Assembly (NCBI GenBank): GCA_000953695.1
Contig: LN554846.1
Location: forward strand, 806,001-870,000
Length of the DNA: 64,000 nt
Direction: 5' to 3'
Source of the DNA: Aliivibrio wodanis
GTDB lineage: Bacteria; Pseudomonadota; Gammaproteobacteria; Enterobacterales; Vibrionaceae
Under the pieces are notes generated by a model. That model had not been told where the DNA came from. It saw only the letters and a list, made by a program, of their open reading frames with translations, and ran no database searches. Both the position numbers and the translations under genes were made by a program. Shown here piece after piece: positions 1 through 9,342 of this stretch; position 1 is the stretch's first letter; every line of letters begins with the position of its first letter.

Positions 1-1854
1 AATAATTTATTTTTAGGGCTAAAAGAGAATGCCCTTCAAGATATTATTAATAAAAATATTCATATTAATACTTGGTATTATATGATGTTAGAAAAAGGGG
101 CTCCACAAGCTCATGTTTTAATAAGAAAAACACCAATCGTAATGTCCTTAACTGGAGAAATAAGAGGCTATCTATATAATGCAGCAATCTTAAATAATAA
201 TGTATCATTTGTATATAGTTTAAAAAATATCAGTAATAGTGCAGATGTCGCTATTATTAATAATAATAATATTATAGCCTCTAGTATGAGAAAAAATTCA
301 GAAGAATATAAAGAAGTTGAGGGCCTTCTTCAATTTCCTATTAACGAAATTCCGAGTAAAATAATAAACTTTACTGATTTGAATGTTAAGTCTTTAAATG
401 GGGAACTATCAATATTATCTTTAAACAATAGAGATAATATTGAGCATTTGGAGATGCAATTTATTTATAGCGTGATCCTCTCTTTCTTTGTATTGATTGC
501 CTTTGCTATGTTGGTTAGAGGGCTTTTTGAGCATAAAATATTACTAGCCTTAAACTCTTTATTAAAATATACCGACAATGTATCTAAAAAAGGCGCTGAG
601 ATGCATTACTCAGGAAGCGGTATTTTAGAGTTTGATTACATAGGCACAAAGCTAGAACAAACTTTTGTTGAATTAATAGAAGCAAAAGAGGAGAGCTATA
701 AAGCTCAAGCTGCGGCTGAAAAATCTACCCAAGTGAAATCTGATTTTTTAGCTAAAATGAGTCATGAAATACGTACACCACTAAATGGCATTTTAGGTAT
801 ATCAGCGCTTTTAAGGCAGAGTAACTTAAGTAATGAACAAGAGAAACAGGTTAATATTTTACATCAAGGTGGAGAGCATCTTCTTGCGGTATTAAATGAT
901 GTTTTAGATTTTTCTCAAATAGAGCAAGATAAACTGAATATAAACTGTGAGCAGTTTGTTTTAAGCGATGTTTTAGATACGATTAATGCTATCTATATAC
1001 CATTATGCGATGCTAAAGGCATTACCTTCAAACTAATAAATAAAGTTAGCCAAGATGCTCTTGTTTATTCAGATCAGGTCCGATTAACTCAAATTCTTTT
1101 TAACCTTTTAAGTAATGCTGTCAAATTTACAGAGAAAGGAGAAGTAGAGTTAATTATCTCTCTTAAAATATACAATTCTCAAGTACTGTTATTTTGTGAG
1201 ATTAAAGACAGTGGAATAGGGATTAGCATTGAAGAGCAGTCTCGTATGTTTGAACCTTTTATTCAACTTGAATCAACGAATATAAGAAAAGTTGGTGGAA
1301 GTGGTTTAGGTTTAGCTATTGTAAATCAGTTACTGGAATTACTTCAGGGGAAGATCGAGGTTGATAGTAAACTAGGGAAGGGTTCAATATTTTATATCGA
1401 GATCCCTATTTCTATTTTAGATGAAAGTGCAAAAGAAGAGAATGAGAAAACCTTTAATAATTCTCTACAGTTACCAACAGGGCTTAATATATTGTTAGTG
1501 GAAGATAATAAATCTAATGCTTATATAGCAAAAGCTTATTGTCAAAAGTATGGCTTAAATGTTGAATGGAAAGAGTCTGCTCAGGATGGAATTGAACGGT
1601 TACTAGAACAATCATTTGATTTGATTTTAATGGATAATCAAATGCCTAAAATGAGTGGTATTGAAGCGACAAGGTATATAAGAAATGAACTGAATATCAC
1701 AACTCCTATTTATGCCTATACAGCGGATGTGTTAAAAGAAGCGAGTGAAGATTTTTTATCTGCAGGTGCTAATTATATTATCAGTAAGCCAATTAAAGAA
1801 AAATCAATTTTAGATGCTCTTGTATTTTATAACTCGCAGATTCCAAGTCGATAG
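1..1854 (+). CDS. Hybrid sensor histidine kinase, 5' end outside window
   Basis: The reading frame is open from base 1, so the first in-frame ATG (82) is not necessarily the start and the gene is cut by the window edge. Visible order: an extracytoplasmic sensor segment, one hydrophobic helix (FIYSVILSFFVLIAFAMLV, about codons 155-173 counted from base 1), a HisKA domain with H-box SHEIRTPLNG (His codon at 763-765), an ATPase domain with N-box (LLSNAVKFTEKG), DSGIGI and GGSGLGLAIV, and a C-terminal receiver domain (VEDNKSN, phosphoacceptor Asp in LMDNQMP, Lys in SKPIKE). There is no Hpt domain, so phosphotransfer would need a separate partner. Input signal and target are unknown. The codons are markedly AT-rich compared with the housekeeping genes downstream. 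The kinase class is certain; the specific role is not. Confidence 0.93.
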   Translation, partial: NNLFLGLKENALQDIINKNIHINTWYYMMLEKGAPQAHVLIRKTPIVMSLTGEIRGYLYNAAILNNNVSFVYSLKNISNSADVAIINNNNIIASSMRKNSEEYKEVEGLLQFPINEIPSKIINFTDLNVKSLNGELSILSLNNRDNIEHLEMQFIYSVILSFFVLIAFAMLVRGLFEHKILLALNSLLKYTDNVSKKGAEMHYSGSGILEFDYIGTKLEQTFVELIEAKEESYKAQAAAEKSTQVKSDFLAKMSHEIRTPLNGILGISALLRQSNLSNEQEKQVNILHQGGEHLLAVLNDVLDFSQIEQDKLNINCEQFVLSDVLDTINAIYIPLCDAKGITFKLINKVSQDALVYSDQVRLTQILFNLLSNAVKFTEKGEVELIISLKIYNSQVLLFCEIKDSGIGISIEEQSRMFEPFIQLESTNIRKVGGSGLGLAIVNQLLELLQGKIEVDSKLGKGSIFYIEIPISILDESAKEENEKTFNNSLQLPTGLNILLVEDNKSNAYIAKAYCQKYGLNVEWKESAQDGIERLLEQSFDLILMDNQMPKMSGIEATRYIRNELNITTPIYAYTADVLKEASEDFLSAGANYIISKPIKEKSILDALVFYNSQIPSR

Positions 1855-1874
1855 TTATTTTATCAAGAGTTTAT

Positions 1875-2150
1875 TTAACTGCGTTTAATCCTAACAACTT
1901 TCATTACCTCTATATCAAAGCCTGCAATTTTTTCATTAAAAGGATAGTAAGTTAAATTTACTTTTGCGCCTTTGAGAGATTGGTAAGCTTTTGTTCTATT
2001 AAACTTAAATGGAACATTACAGTTTTCGATCATAATGGTATGCTGTATCCAATCACCAACATCACGTTGAGTGTGGGACGTCACTTTTACATCAGTGCTG
2101 TGCGTAAGTTGTTGGTGTTTATTTAGCATTTTATCTACGTCTGATTTCAT
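1875..2150 (-). CDS. Small conserved-looking protein of unknown function (91 aa)
   Basis: I do not recognise this protein. It is a soluble-looking 91-residue product with no signal peptide or membrane helix, a mixed-charge N-terminal half and a basic C-terminus (VVRIKRS). It lies tail to tail with the hybrid kinase (20 bp between stop codons) and is divergent from the ABM-domain gene. The Shine-Dalgarno sequence is weak. It is accepted as a gene because it fills its interval, has ordinary composition for this genome and opposes no other gene. No function is proposed. Confidence 0.6.
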   Translation of the reverse strand: MKSDVDKMLNKHQQLTHSTDVKVTSHTQRDVGDWIQHTIMIENCNVPFKFNRTKAYQSLKGAKVNLTYYPFNEKIAGFDIEVMKVVRIKRS

Positions 2151-2233
2151 TAAAAGGCTCAGTTAAGTTAGAAATAGTGTGCTTGATAATGAAAGATAAA
2201 CGGATGTTAGTCAATTATTACAAGGGATTTCAA

Positions 2234-2584
2234 ATGTCTAAGAAAGTATATTGTATTGCACAATTTTTACCAAAAGAAGGTAAATTGGATGCATTATTTA
2301 CGGTATTGCAAAATCTAGAACCAAATACAATGCGCGAAGATGGTTGTTTGCAATATACCGTGACTCGTCAGTTACAAAGTCCTTTTGCAGAAGGTGCAAG
2401 CTTTCCTATTGCATTTAATGAAGTTTGGGCTGATAACGCTGCATTTGAAGCACATTGTCAACGTGAAGAAATTAAGCAGTTCTTTGAGCAACAATGCATT
2501 GCAGAAGATGGCTTAGTTGATAAGTGGAACGTGTGTATTTATACCGATGAACCAACTAATTTCGATGCACCAAAATTAGATTAA
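2234..2584 (+). CDS. Antibiotic biosynthesis monooxygenase (ABM) fold protein
   Basis: A 116-residue single-domain protein of the dimeric alpha/beta-barrel ABM (YgiN-like) type. Family-typical features are an opening beta strand (KVYCIAQFLPKEGK), the conserved segment around EDGCLQYTV and the NEVWADNAAFEAHC region before the last helix. Family members include quinol monooxygenases and many proteins with no proven activity, so the substrate cannot be named. I chose the ATG at 2234, 19 codons inside the longest frame, because AAGGGA stands 7 nt upstream and the product then begins directly with the fold. The gene ends just before a bidirectional terminator shared with dxs. Confidence 0.8.
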   Translation: MSKKVYCIAQFLPKEGKLDALFTVLQNLEPNTMREDGCLQYTVTRQLQSPFAEGASFPIAFNEVWADNAAFEAHCQREEIKQFFEQQCIAEDGLVDKWNVCIYTDEPTNFDAPKLD

Positions 2585-2604
2585 ATGTCATAACCATTAC
2601 ATAC

Positions 2605-2634
2605 AAAAAATGCCACAGAGTTGTGGCATTTTTT
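2605..2634. terminator. Bidirectional Rho-independent terminator
   Basis: AAAAAATGCCAC and GTGGCATTTTTT form a 12-bp inverted repeat around a 6-nt loop. A T-run follows the stem on either strand, so it can end both the ABM-domain gene (+) and dxs (-). Confidence 0.85.
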
Positions 2635-2664
2635 ATGTCTCACTGAAAATTAGATAGGAAGTAT

Positions 2665-4548
2665 TTAAAGATCCAGATAGTCTCTGATCTGTTTTTCAAT
2701 ACCTTGTGCATCTAATCCAAGTTCGATGTGCATTTCTTCTTGTGTACCTTGAGCGATGAACTCATCAGGTAAACCTAATTGTAGAACTGGTTTAATTAAG
2801 CGATTCTTCATCAAGAATTCAATCACTCCTGAACCAGCACCACCTGAAATAGCATTCTCTTCAATGGTAACTAATACATCATGACTTGTGACTAACTCAC
2901 ATAAAAGAGCTTCATCGAGAGGCTTGGCAAAGCGCATGTCAGCAACGGTTGCATCTAGTTTTTTAGCGGCTTCTAAGCTACTTGCTAAGAAAGTACCGAA
3001 GTTTAGAATAGCAACACGCTCACCTTTTTCGGTAACTTTTGTTTCACGGATCAATCGGCCTTTACCAATTTCTAATGGTTGCATATCTTTATCGACATCA
3101 ACACCGGTCGCACTACCTCTTGGATAACGAACAGCACTTGGACCAGTATGTTTATGTCCAGTGTAAAGCATTTGACGGCATTCGTTTTCATCACTTGGCG
3201 TCATGATCACCATATTAGGAATGCAACGCATAAAACTAATATCAAAAGCACCTTGGTGAGTCTGACCATCAGCCCCAACAAGGCCTGCTCGGTCAATAGC
3301 AAACATGACAGGGAGGTCCATAATAGCGACATCATGAATTAGTTGATCATAACCGCGTTGTAAAAATGTTGAGTAGATAGCAACGATAGGATTATAACCA
3401 GCAATAGCCATTCCGCTTGCTAAAGTTACAGCATGCTGCTCAGCAATGGCTGCATCAAAGTATTGGTTTGGAAATTCTTTTGAAAACCTTACCATACCAG
3501 AACCTTCACGCATCGCAGGAGTAATCGCCATTAATTTGTCATCTTCTTTTGCCATATCGCAAAGAAAATCACCAAAAACATTGGAGAATGTTGGTTTTCC
3601 ACCTGATGATTTTGGTAAAGAGTCATTATTTGGATCGAATTTAGGTACACCGTGGTAGCTGATTGGATCTTTTTCTGCCGGCTCGTAGCCTTTTCCTTTT
3701 TTAGTCATGATATGTAAAAACTGCGGCCCTTTTAGATTTCGCATATTTTTAAGTGTACGAACTAATTCGTTCACGTCATGACCATCAACTGGACCGATGT
3801 AATTAAAGCCCAGCTCTTCAAACATGGTGCCAGGAACAACCATGCCCTTTAAGTGTTCTTCTGTTCGCTTAAGTAACTCTTTAATGGTTGGGGTACCAGA
3901 AAGTACTTTTTTACCGCCTTCACGAATAGAGGTGTATAGACTGCCTGATAATACACGAGCAAGTTGGTTGTTTAGTGCTCCCACATTTTCTGAAATTGAC
4001 ATCTCATTGTCATTTAAAACAACTAACATATCAGGATGAATATCACCGGCATGGTTTAGCGCTTCAAACGCCATACCCGCAGTAATGGCACCATCACCGA
4101 TAACGCTAACCACTTTTCGGTTAGCTTGTTCTTTTTCAGCACAGATCGCTAAACCTAAAGCGGCACTGATCGATGTTGATGAATGGCCAACAGATAACAC
4201 GTCATATTCACTTTCATCACGCCATGGAAAAGGGTGTAATCCATCTTTTTGACGAATAGTTGAAAGCTTGTCTCGACGTCCAGTTAGAATCTTATGAGGG
4301 TAAGCTTGATGGCCTACATCCCAAATCAATTTATCAAATGGTGTGTTGTAAATGTAATGTAAAGCAACCGTAAGTTCAACGACACCAAGGCCTGAAGCTA
4401 GGTGTCCACTTGACTTACTCACTGATTTTAAAAGATAAGTTCGAAGCTCATCACACAGTGCAGGTAGGCTTTCTTTTGGTAAAGAACGTAGTTCATCTGG
4501 TGTATTTGCTAAAGCCAGAATAGGGTATTTTGAAATATCTAGTGACAT
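2665..4548 (-). CDS. dxs: 1-deoxy-D-xylulose-5-phosphate synthase
   Basis: This thiamine-diphosphate enzyme condenses pyruvate and glyceraldehyde 3-phosphate to DXP, the first step of the MEP isoprenoid pathway and a source of thiamine and pyridoxal precursors. At 627 residues it is close to the usual length (about 620). Visible family features: [12 protein letters not shown] near residue 80, the ThDP/Mg motif beginning GDGAITAGM near 151, DNEMSIS near 180, the pyrimidine-domain catalytic Glu in [16 protein letters not shown] near 370, and a C-terminal transketolase domain. It is the last gene of the xseB-ispA-dxs operon; its start lies 20 bp after the ispA stop. The cytosolic product feeds the isoprenoid chain that ispA lengthens. 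Confidence 0.98.
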   Translation of the reverse strand: MSLDISKYPILALANTPDELRSLPKESLPALCDELRTYLLKSVSKSSGHLASGLGVVELTVALHYIYNTPFDKLIWDVGHQAYPHKILTGRRDKLSTIRQKDGLHPFPWRDESEYDVLSVGHSSTSISAALGLAICAEKEQANRKVVSVIGDGAITAGMAFEALNHAGDIHPDMLVVLNDNEMSISENVGALNNQLARVLSGSLYTSIREGGKKVLSGTPTIKELLKRTEEHLKGMVVPGTMFEELGFNYIGPVDGHDVNELVRTLKNMRNLKGPQFLHIMTKKGKGYEPAEKDPISYHGVPKFDPNNDSLPKSSGGKPTFSNVFGDFLCDMAKEDDKLMAITPAMREGSGMVRFSKEFPNQYFDAAIAEQHAVTLASGMAIAGYNPIVAIYSTFLQRGYDQLIHDVAIMDLPVMFAIDRAGLVGADGQTHQGAFDISFMRCIPNMVIMTPSDENECRQMLYTGHKHTGPSAVRYPRGSATGVDVDKDMQPLEIGKGRLIRETKVTEKGERVAILNFGTFLASSLEAAKKLDATVADMRFAKPLDEALLCELVTSHDVLVTIEENAISGGAGSGVIEFLMKNRLIKPVLQLGLPDEFIAQGTQEEMHIELGLDAQGIEKQIRDYLDL

Positions 4549-4568
4549 AGTATTAGCGCTTATCTGTT

Positions 4569-5465
4569 TTAGTTTTTACGCTCAATGACGTATTGGGCGA
4601 ACGCTTGCAATGCATCCGTATTATAAGGGATGCCATCTAATGCATCGATTGCTGTTTGGTATAACTGTGCAGCTTTATGCTTAGCGCCTTCAAGCCCCAA
4701 TAATGCAGGGTAGGTACTCTTTTCTAATTCTAGATCAGAACCCTGTGGTTTACCGAGAGTTTCAGTATCGCTAATGATATCTAAAATATCATCTTGAACT
4801 TGAAAGGCTAGACCAACAGCATCTGCATACTTTTCAAGTTGTGGAAGAATGGCTTTGCCTTTTTCTCCCGCACATAAAGCACCTAATTGAATTGCACATT
4901 TAATTAATGCACCGGTTTTATGGGCATGAATTTGTTCTAGTGATTTTAGATCAACTTGTTGACCTTCAGCTTGCAGGTCAAGAGACTGCCCCATACACAT
5001 ACCAGAAGCTCCAGATGCTTTTGATAATACACGGATCATATCAATACGAGATAACTCTGCGTTTTCTGCAATGCTGCCATTCGCTAAAATATCAAAAGCC
5101 AAAGTTTGCAATGCATCACCAGCAAGGATAGCTGTAGCTTCATCAAATTTAATATGACAGGTTGCATGACCGCGACGTAAATCATCATTATCCATGGCTG
5201 GTAAATCATCATGGATAAGAGAGTAAGAATGGATGCATTCTACTGCAGCCGCGGCGGCATCTGTGTTCTCGACACTAACATCTAACATATCTGCAGTTAT
5301 GTAGACAAGATAAGGGCGCGCACGCTTCCCCCCGAGTAGCAATGCATATTTCATTGCTTCGGTAAGCGGCTGCTGTTGAATATCTATCTCTTTAAGCCAT
5401 TGATGTAAATGTTCAATGTTTCGCTGCTGGAAAATAGGTAATTGTTGTTTAAGTGAATCAGTCAT
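4569..5465 (-). CDS. ispA: (2E,6E)-farnesyl diphosphate synthase
   Basis: This prenyltransferase adds two IPP units to DMAPP to give farnesyl diphosphate, the precursor of quinone side chains and undecaprenyl phosphate. The first aspartate-rich motif is in [11 protein letters not shown] and the second in [19 protein letters not shown], which binds IPP, is present near residue 50. Starting at MTDSLKQ gives 298 residues, matching the E. coli enzyme (299), so I trimmed four residues from the longest frame (an ATG one codon earlier is equally possible). This start overlaps the xseB stop by 8 bp, indicating translational coupling. It sits between xseB and dxs in the standard gammaproteobacterial order. 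Confidence 0.97.
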   Translation of the reverse strand: MTDSLKQQLPIFQQRNIEHLHQWLKEIDIQQQPLTEAMKYALLLGGKRARPYLVYITADMLDVSVENTDAAAAAVECIHSYSLIHDDLPAMDNDDLRRGHATCHIKFDEATAILAGDALQTLAFDILANGSIAENAELSRIDMIRVLSKASGASGMCMGQSLDLQAEGQQVDLKSLEQIHAHKTGALIKCAIQLGALCAGEKGKAILPQLEKYADAVGLAFQVQDDILDIISDTETLGKPQGSDLELEKSTYPALLGLEGAKHKAAQLYQTAIDALDGIPYNTDALQAFAQYVIERKN

Positions 5466-5700
5466 CATTGGTATCAAAAGGCGTTAATTCTGCGTTATCA
5501 TCAGCTTGTAAAAGAATATCGACACGCTGCTCTGCGTGAGTCAGTTTTTCTTGTCCAGCCCTAGCTAGAGCAATTCCACGCTCAAATTTCTTTAAAGCGT
5601 CTTCAAGAGGAAGATCGCCACTTTCTAATTGATTGACGACAGAATCTAATTCTTCAATTGCCGCTTCAAATGATAAATTTTCCGGTTTTTTTACAGCCAT
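5458..5700 (-). CDS. xseB: Exodeoxyribonuclease VII small subunit
   Basis: An 80-residue helical protein matching XseB: the core FEAAIEELDSVVNQLESGDLPLEDALKKFERGIAL is a family signature (here described by its ends) and the acidic tail is usual. Several small subunits coat one XseA large subunit in the single-strand-specific nuclease; xseA is not in this window. It is the first gene of the xseB-ispA-dxs operon and overlaps ispA at its 3' end. Confidence 0.95.
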   Translation of the reverse strand: MAVKKPENLSFEAAIEELDSVVNQLESGDLPLEDALKKFERGIALARAGQEKLTHAEQRVDILLQADDNAELTPFDTNDD

Positions 5701-5858
5701 AATGATTCACTCTTAAAATGATCCAAGAAAGGTAACTCAGAGAGCGTAAAGGGTCAATTGAACAGGTGATAAAGTGATGCGTAAAGGTAAAATTTAATGA
5801 TTAAGGGCTATTTTTTAAACAATAATATATTGATGTGATCTTTTTTAGTAAATAAAGT

Positions 5859-5885
5859 TAAACCATCTAACTCTTTGGTCGATAA
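5859..5885 (+). promoter_or_regulatory. FliA (sigma-28) flagellar promoter candidate for pomAB
   Basis: TAAA at 5859-5862, a 15-nt spacer and GTCGATAA at 5878-5885 match the enterobacterial sigma-28 consensus TAAA-N15-GCCGATAA at all but one position. It lies about 93 bp upstream of the pomA start in the right orientation. Control of motor genes by sigma-28 is established for the flagellar hierarchy in vibrios; its use at this site is inferred. Confidence 0.75.
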
Positions 5886-5977
5886 GAAGAGAGCGGCAAA
5901 AAAGTGATGATATTTATGGCTTAATTTTTGCTTAGCATATTATAAGTAAACACAAGCAGCAAATAGGGGAGCGCTCT

Positions 5978-6742
5978 GTGGATTTAGCAACGTTAATAGG
6001 CTTAGTTGGTAGTTTTGCATTTGTTATTATGGCAATGGTACTGGCTGGTGGCTTAGCCATTTTTATGGATACTACTTCGGTTCTTATCGTAGTAGGTGGT
6101 TCAACATTCGTAGTATTAATGAAATTTACGATAGGTCAATTTTTTGGCGCAGGGAAAATTGCAGCTAAAGCATTTATGTTTAAGACTGATGAACCTGTTG
6201 ATTTAATTGTAACCATTGTTGAAATGGCTGATGCTGCTCGTAAAGGCGGATTTTTGGCTTTAGAAGAAAAAGAGATCAGTAACTCTTTTATGCAGAAAGG
6301 TATTGATCTACTCGTAGATGGCCATGATGCTGAAGTAGTAAAAGCAACATTACAAAAAGACATTGCACTCACTAATGAGCGTCATGAACGTGGTGTTGGT
6401 GTGTTTGGTGCTTTTGGTGATGTATCGCCAGCGATGGGTATGATAGGAACTCTTATCGGTCTTGTTGGTATGCTTTCGAATATGGATGATCCTAAATCGA
6501 TTGGTCCTGCGATGGCGGTTGCACTATTAACCACATTATATGGTTCAGTTATCTCAAATATGATTGCATTCCCTATTGCTCATAAACTTGAACTACGTAA
6601 AGAGCAAGAGAAATTAAACCGTCGTTTGATTCTTGATGGTATCTTAGCTATTCAAGATGGCCAGAACCCTCGTGTTATTGATAGCTACTTACGTAACTAC
6701 TTAAACGAGAAAAAACGTGTTGTTGATACTGGCGAAGAATAA
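5978..6742 (+). CDS. pomA: Flagellar motor stator protein PomA (sodium-driven)
   Basis: The 254-residue PomA forms the A subunit of the sodium-channelling stator that drives the polar flagellum. The N-terminus MDLATLIGLVGSFAFVIMAM is characteristic of PomA. Four membrane segments are visible: residues about 1-20, 25-45, and two after GVFGAFGDVSPAMGMIGTL near 145-200. The large cytoplasmic loop between helices 2 and 3 carries charged residues known in this family to interact with FliG. The start is GTG at 5978 with AGGGGAG just upstream; this start gives the canonical N-terminus. The gene is 12 bp upstream of pomB and is probably transcribed from the FliA-type promoter at 5859-5885. Confidence 0.97.
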   Translation: MDLATLIGLVGSFAFVIMAMVLAGGLAIFMDTTSVLIVVGGSTFVVLMKFTIGQFFGAGKIAAKAFMFKTDEPVDLIVTIVEMADAARKGGFLALEEKEISNSFMQKGIDLLVDGHDAEVVKATLQKDIALTNERHERGVGVFGAFGDVSPAMGMIGTLIGLVGMLSNMDDPKSIGPAMAVALLTTLYGSVISNMIAFPIAHKLELRKEQEKLNRRLILDGILAIQDGQNPRVIDSYLRNYLNEKKRVVDTGEE

Positions 6743-6754
6743 GACTAGGAGCGA

Positions 6755-7687
6755 ATGATGGAAGAAGAAGATGATTGTAAATGTCCTCCAGGAGCCCCCT
6801 TATGGATGGCAACATTTGCTGACTTAGCAACACTCTTAATGTGTTTCTTCGTACTGTTACTTTCTTTCTCTGAAATGGATGTATTGAAGTTCAAACAGAT
6901 TGCAGGCTCTATGAAGTTTGCATTTGGTGTTCAAAACGTACTTGAAGTAAAAGATATCCCTAAAGGTACTAGTGTTATTGCTCAAGAGTTTCGACCGGGT
7001 CGCCCTGAGCCAACTCCGATTGAAGTTATCATGCAGCAAACGATAGATATCCCTCAGAAAACATTAGATTTTCATGATGGTGAATCAGATCGGGCTGGTG
7101 GAACGAAGAGAGATGCGGGTAAACAAACAGGTGGTGAATCATCATCAACGTCAACGCAGACCAATTCACAAAGTGAGTCTGAATCAGAAAGCCAGAGTCA
7201 GACACAACAAGAATTAGAAGAAACCATTAAAAAAGCGTTAGAACGTGAAATTGATGATGGTGCGCTAGAAGTTGAGAATTTAGGTCAACAACTTGTGATT
7301 CGAATTCGTGAGAAAGGAGCATTTCCTGCAGGCTCTGCTTTCTTACAACCTAAGTTTCGTCCTCTTATTCGCCAAATTGGTGAATTAGTAAAAGACGTTC
7401 CAGGTGTAATTCGAGTGTCTGGTCATACTGATAACCAACCATTAGATTCGGAATTATATCGTTCTAATTGGGATTTATCAGCTCAGCGAGCTGTGTCAGT
7501 TGCCCATGAGATGGAGCGAGTTAAAGGTTTTGAAAGTGATCGCTTACGTGTTCGAGGTATGGCATCAACAGAACCATTAGGCCCAAACAAAACGGCTGCA
7601 GAACGTTCGCGTAACCGTCGAGTTGAGATCAGTATCATGCAAGGTAAAGCGCATGAGAGTGATGAAGTGCCAAGTGCGCAGAAATAA
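6755..7687 (+). CDS. pomB: Flagellar motor stator protein PomB (sodium-driven)
   Basis: The 310-residue PomB has a short N-terminal tail (MMEEEDDCKCPPGAPLW), a single membrane helix carrying the ion-binding aspartate (Asp23 in MATFADLATLLMCFFVLLLS), a plug/linker region, and a C-terminal OmpA-like peptidoglycan-binding domain from about residue 180 (VSGHTDNQPLD, then the ending RSRNRRVEI). The Asp corresponds to Asp24 of V. alginolyticus PomB. The linker at about residues 115-155 is very rich in Ser, Gln, Thr and Glu. PomB pairs with PomA and anchors the stator to the cell wall. The start ATG follows AGGAGCGA. A terminator follows the gene. Confidence 0.97.
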   Translation: MMEEEDDCKCPPGAPLWMATFADLATLLMCFFVLLLSFSEMDVLKFKQIAGSMKFAFGVQNVLEVKDIPKGTSVIAQEFRPGRPEPTPIEVIMQQTIDIPQKTLDFHDGESDRAGGTKRDAGKQTGGESSSTSTQTNSQSESESESQSQTQQELEETIKKALEREIDDGALEVENLGQQLVIRIREKGAFPAGSAFLQPKFRPLIRQIGELVKDVPGVIRVSGHTDNQPLDSELYRSNWDLSAQRAVSVAHEMERVKGFESDRLRVRGMASTEPLGPNKTAAERSRNRRVEISIMQGKAHESDEVPSAQK

Positions 7688-7710
7688 TAGATAGTTTAAG
7701 TAAATGATGA

Positions 7711-7745
7711 AAGGAGAGTTGAATTAGCAACTCTCCTTTTTTTTC
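7711..7745 (+). terminator. Rho-independent terminator after pomB
   Basis: GGAGAGTTG and CAACTCTCC form a 9-bp stem with loop AATTAG, followed by eight T. Confidence 0.9.
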
Positions 7746-7829
7746 GGTATAATCTTGCGCCTTAGATTAGGTCTTAAATCCATTTAGTCTAACCTTTTGA
7801 TTGTTATTCCACATCAGTGAAGCCTATAT

Positions 7830-9278
7830 ATGAAGTTTATCGTTAAGCCACACCCAGAAGTTTTTGTTAAAAGTGATTCAGTACGCAAGCGTTTTATTCG
7901 TATTTTAGAATCAAACCTTCGTAGTATTATTCAACGTGAAACCAAAGGGGTTGAGGTTATTAACCGCCGTGATCACCTTGAAATTACCGGGTTAAGTGGT
8001 GAGTATCGAGAGCAGACACTGACTGCGCTAACTCATACTCCAGGTATTCATCATGTATTAGAAGTAAAGCAATCAGCATTTGCAGATATGCATGATATCT
8101 ATGAGCAATGTTTAGAGATGAATCGTGAGATCATTGAAGGCAAGACTTTCTGTGTTCGCGCAAAGCGCCGTGGTACTCATGAATTTACATCCATTGAATT
8201 AGAGCGTTATGTTGGTGGTGGTTTAAATCAAGCGGTTGAATCAGCAAAAGTTCGATTAAAGAACCCAGAAGTGACGGTTAAGTTTGAAGTAGAAAATGAA
8301 AAACTTAACTTAGTTATTGCTCGTCATAAAGGTCTTGGTGGTTTCCCTCTTGGTACGCAAGAAGACGTATTAAGCTTGATCTCTGGTGGTTTTGATTCTG
8401 GTGTTTCAAGCTATTTACACATCAAGCGTGGTTCAAAAGTACATTACTTGTTCTTTAACCTAGGTGGCCCAGCTCACGAAATCGGTGTTAAGCAAGTTTC
8501 TCATTTCTTATGGAAAAAATATGGCTCATCAGCAAAAGTAAAATTCATATCTGTTGATTTTGATCCTGTTGTTGCTGAGATCCTAGAGAAAGTAGATGAC
8601 GGTCAAATGGGTGTGATCCTTAAACGTATGTTTATGCGTGCTGGTGGTATGGTTGCTGAGAAGTTTGGTATTGAAGGTTTAGTTACAGGTGAAGCTCTAG
8701 GTCAAGTATCTAGTCAAACACTGACTAATCTACGTCATATTGATAATGTAACTGACACCTTGATCCTTCGCCCATTAATTAACTGGGATAAAGAAGACAT
8801 CATTGATGTGGCTCGTCAAATTGGTACTGAAGATTTCGCTAAAACAATGCCAGAATACTGTGGTGTTATTTCTAAAAAGCCGACCATCAAAGCTGAAAAA
8901 TCTAAGTTAGAGAAAGAAGAAGCGAAGTTTGATTTCTCTGTACTTGAGCAAGCAATTTACAATGCGCGAGTTATGGATATTCGTGATATTGAAAAAGAGA
9001 GCCAAGAACAAGCACCTGAAGTTGAGATGGTATCTGAGTTGGGCTCTGATGCGGTTGTTCTGGATATTCGTTCTTCAGAAGAAGAAGATGCAAATCCATT
9101 CGAGGTTGAAGGAATTGAAGTTACTCATATTCCTTTCTTTAAACTTGCAACTAAATTTGGTGATTTAGACCAATCTAAAGAATACTTTTTATACTGTGAA
9201 CGTGGCGTAATGAGTCGTCTTCAAGCATTGCTGTTGATCGACAATGGCTACAAGAATGTAAAAGTTTACCGCCCGTAA
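7830..9278 (+). CDS. thiI: tRNA 4-thiouridine synthase / thiamine sulfur transfer protein ThiI
   Basis: ThiI makes 4-thiouridine at position 8 of tRNA and passes sulfur into thiazole synthesis. The 482 residues equal the E. coli length. Order: N-terminal ferredoxin-like/THUMP region (residues about 1-165), a PP-loop ATPase (SGGFDSGV near 187), a conserved Cys in PEYCGVIS near 344, and a C-terminal rhodanese domain with active Cys in YCERGVMS near 456. The rhodanese extension is the gammaproteobacterial form of the protein. A TATAAT box at 7748-7753, just after the pomB terminator, is a plausible promoter. The gene is convergent with the LysR gene. Confidence 0.97.
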   Translation: MKFIVKPHPEVFVKSDSVRKRFIRILESNLRSIIQRETKGVEVINRRDHLEITGLSGEYREQTLTALTHTPGIHHVLEVKQSAFADMHDIYEQCLEMNREIIEGKTFCVRAKRRGTHEFTSIELERYVGGGLNQAVESAKVRLKNPEVTVKFEVENEKLNLVIARHKGLGGFPLGTQEDVLSLISGGFDSGVSSYLHIKRGSKVHYLFFNLGGPAHEIGVKQVSHFLWKKYGSSAKVKFISVDFDPVVAEILEKVDDGQMGVILKRMFMRAGGMVAEKFGIEGLVTGEALGQVSSQTLTNLRHIDNVTDTLILRPLINWDKEDIIDVARQIGTEDFAKTMPEYCGVISKKPTIKAEKSKLEKEEAKFDFSVLEQAIYNARVMDIRDIEKESQEQAPEVEMVSELGSDAVVLDIRSSEEEDANPFEVEGIEVTHIPFFKLATKFGDLDQSKEYFLYCERGVMSRLQALLLIDNGYKNVKVYRP

Positions 9279-9310
9279 TTTTTGCTATTCTAACATTGTA
9301 GAATGAGATG

Positions 9311-9342
9311 AAGAGAGCTGAGTAGTTAGCTCTCTTTTTTTA
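9311..9342 (+). terminator. Rho-independent terminator after thiI
   Basis: AGAGAGCT and AGCTCTCT form an 8-bp stem with a run of seven T. It overlaps the last codons of the convergent LysR-family gene. Confidence 0.85.

Noticed and set aside
5917-5932. Sigma-54-like TGGC...TTGC spaced as GG-N10-GC upstream of pomA
   Set aside because: The spacing is right but the conserved ACG after TGGC is missing and the sequence is a T-rich stretch where TTGC is likely by chance. The FliA-type promoter just upstream is a much better match.
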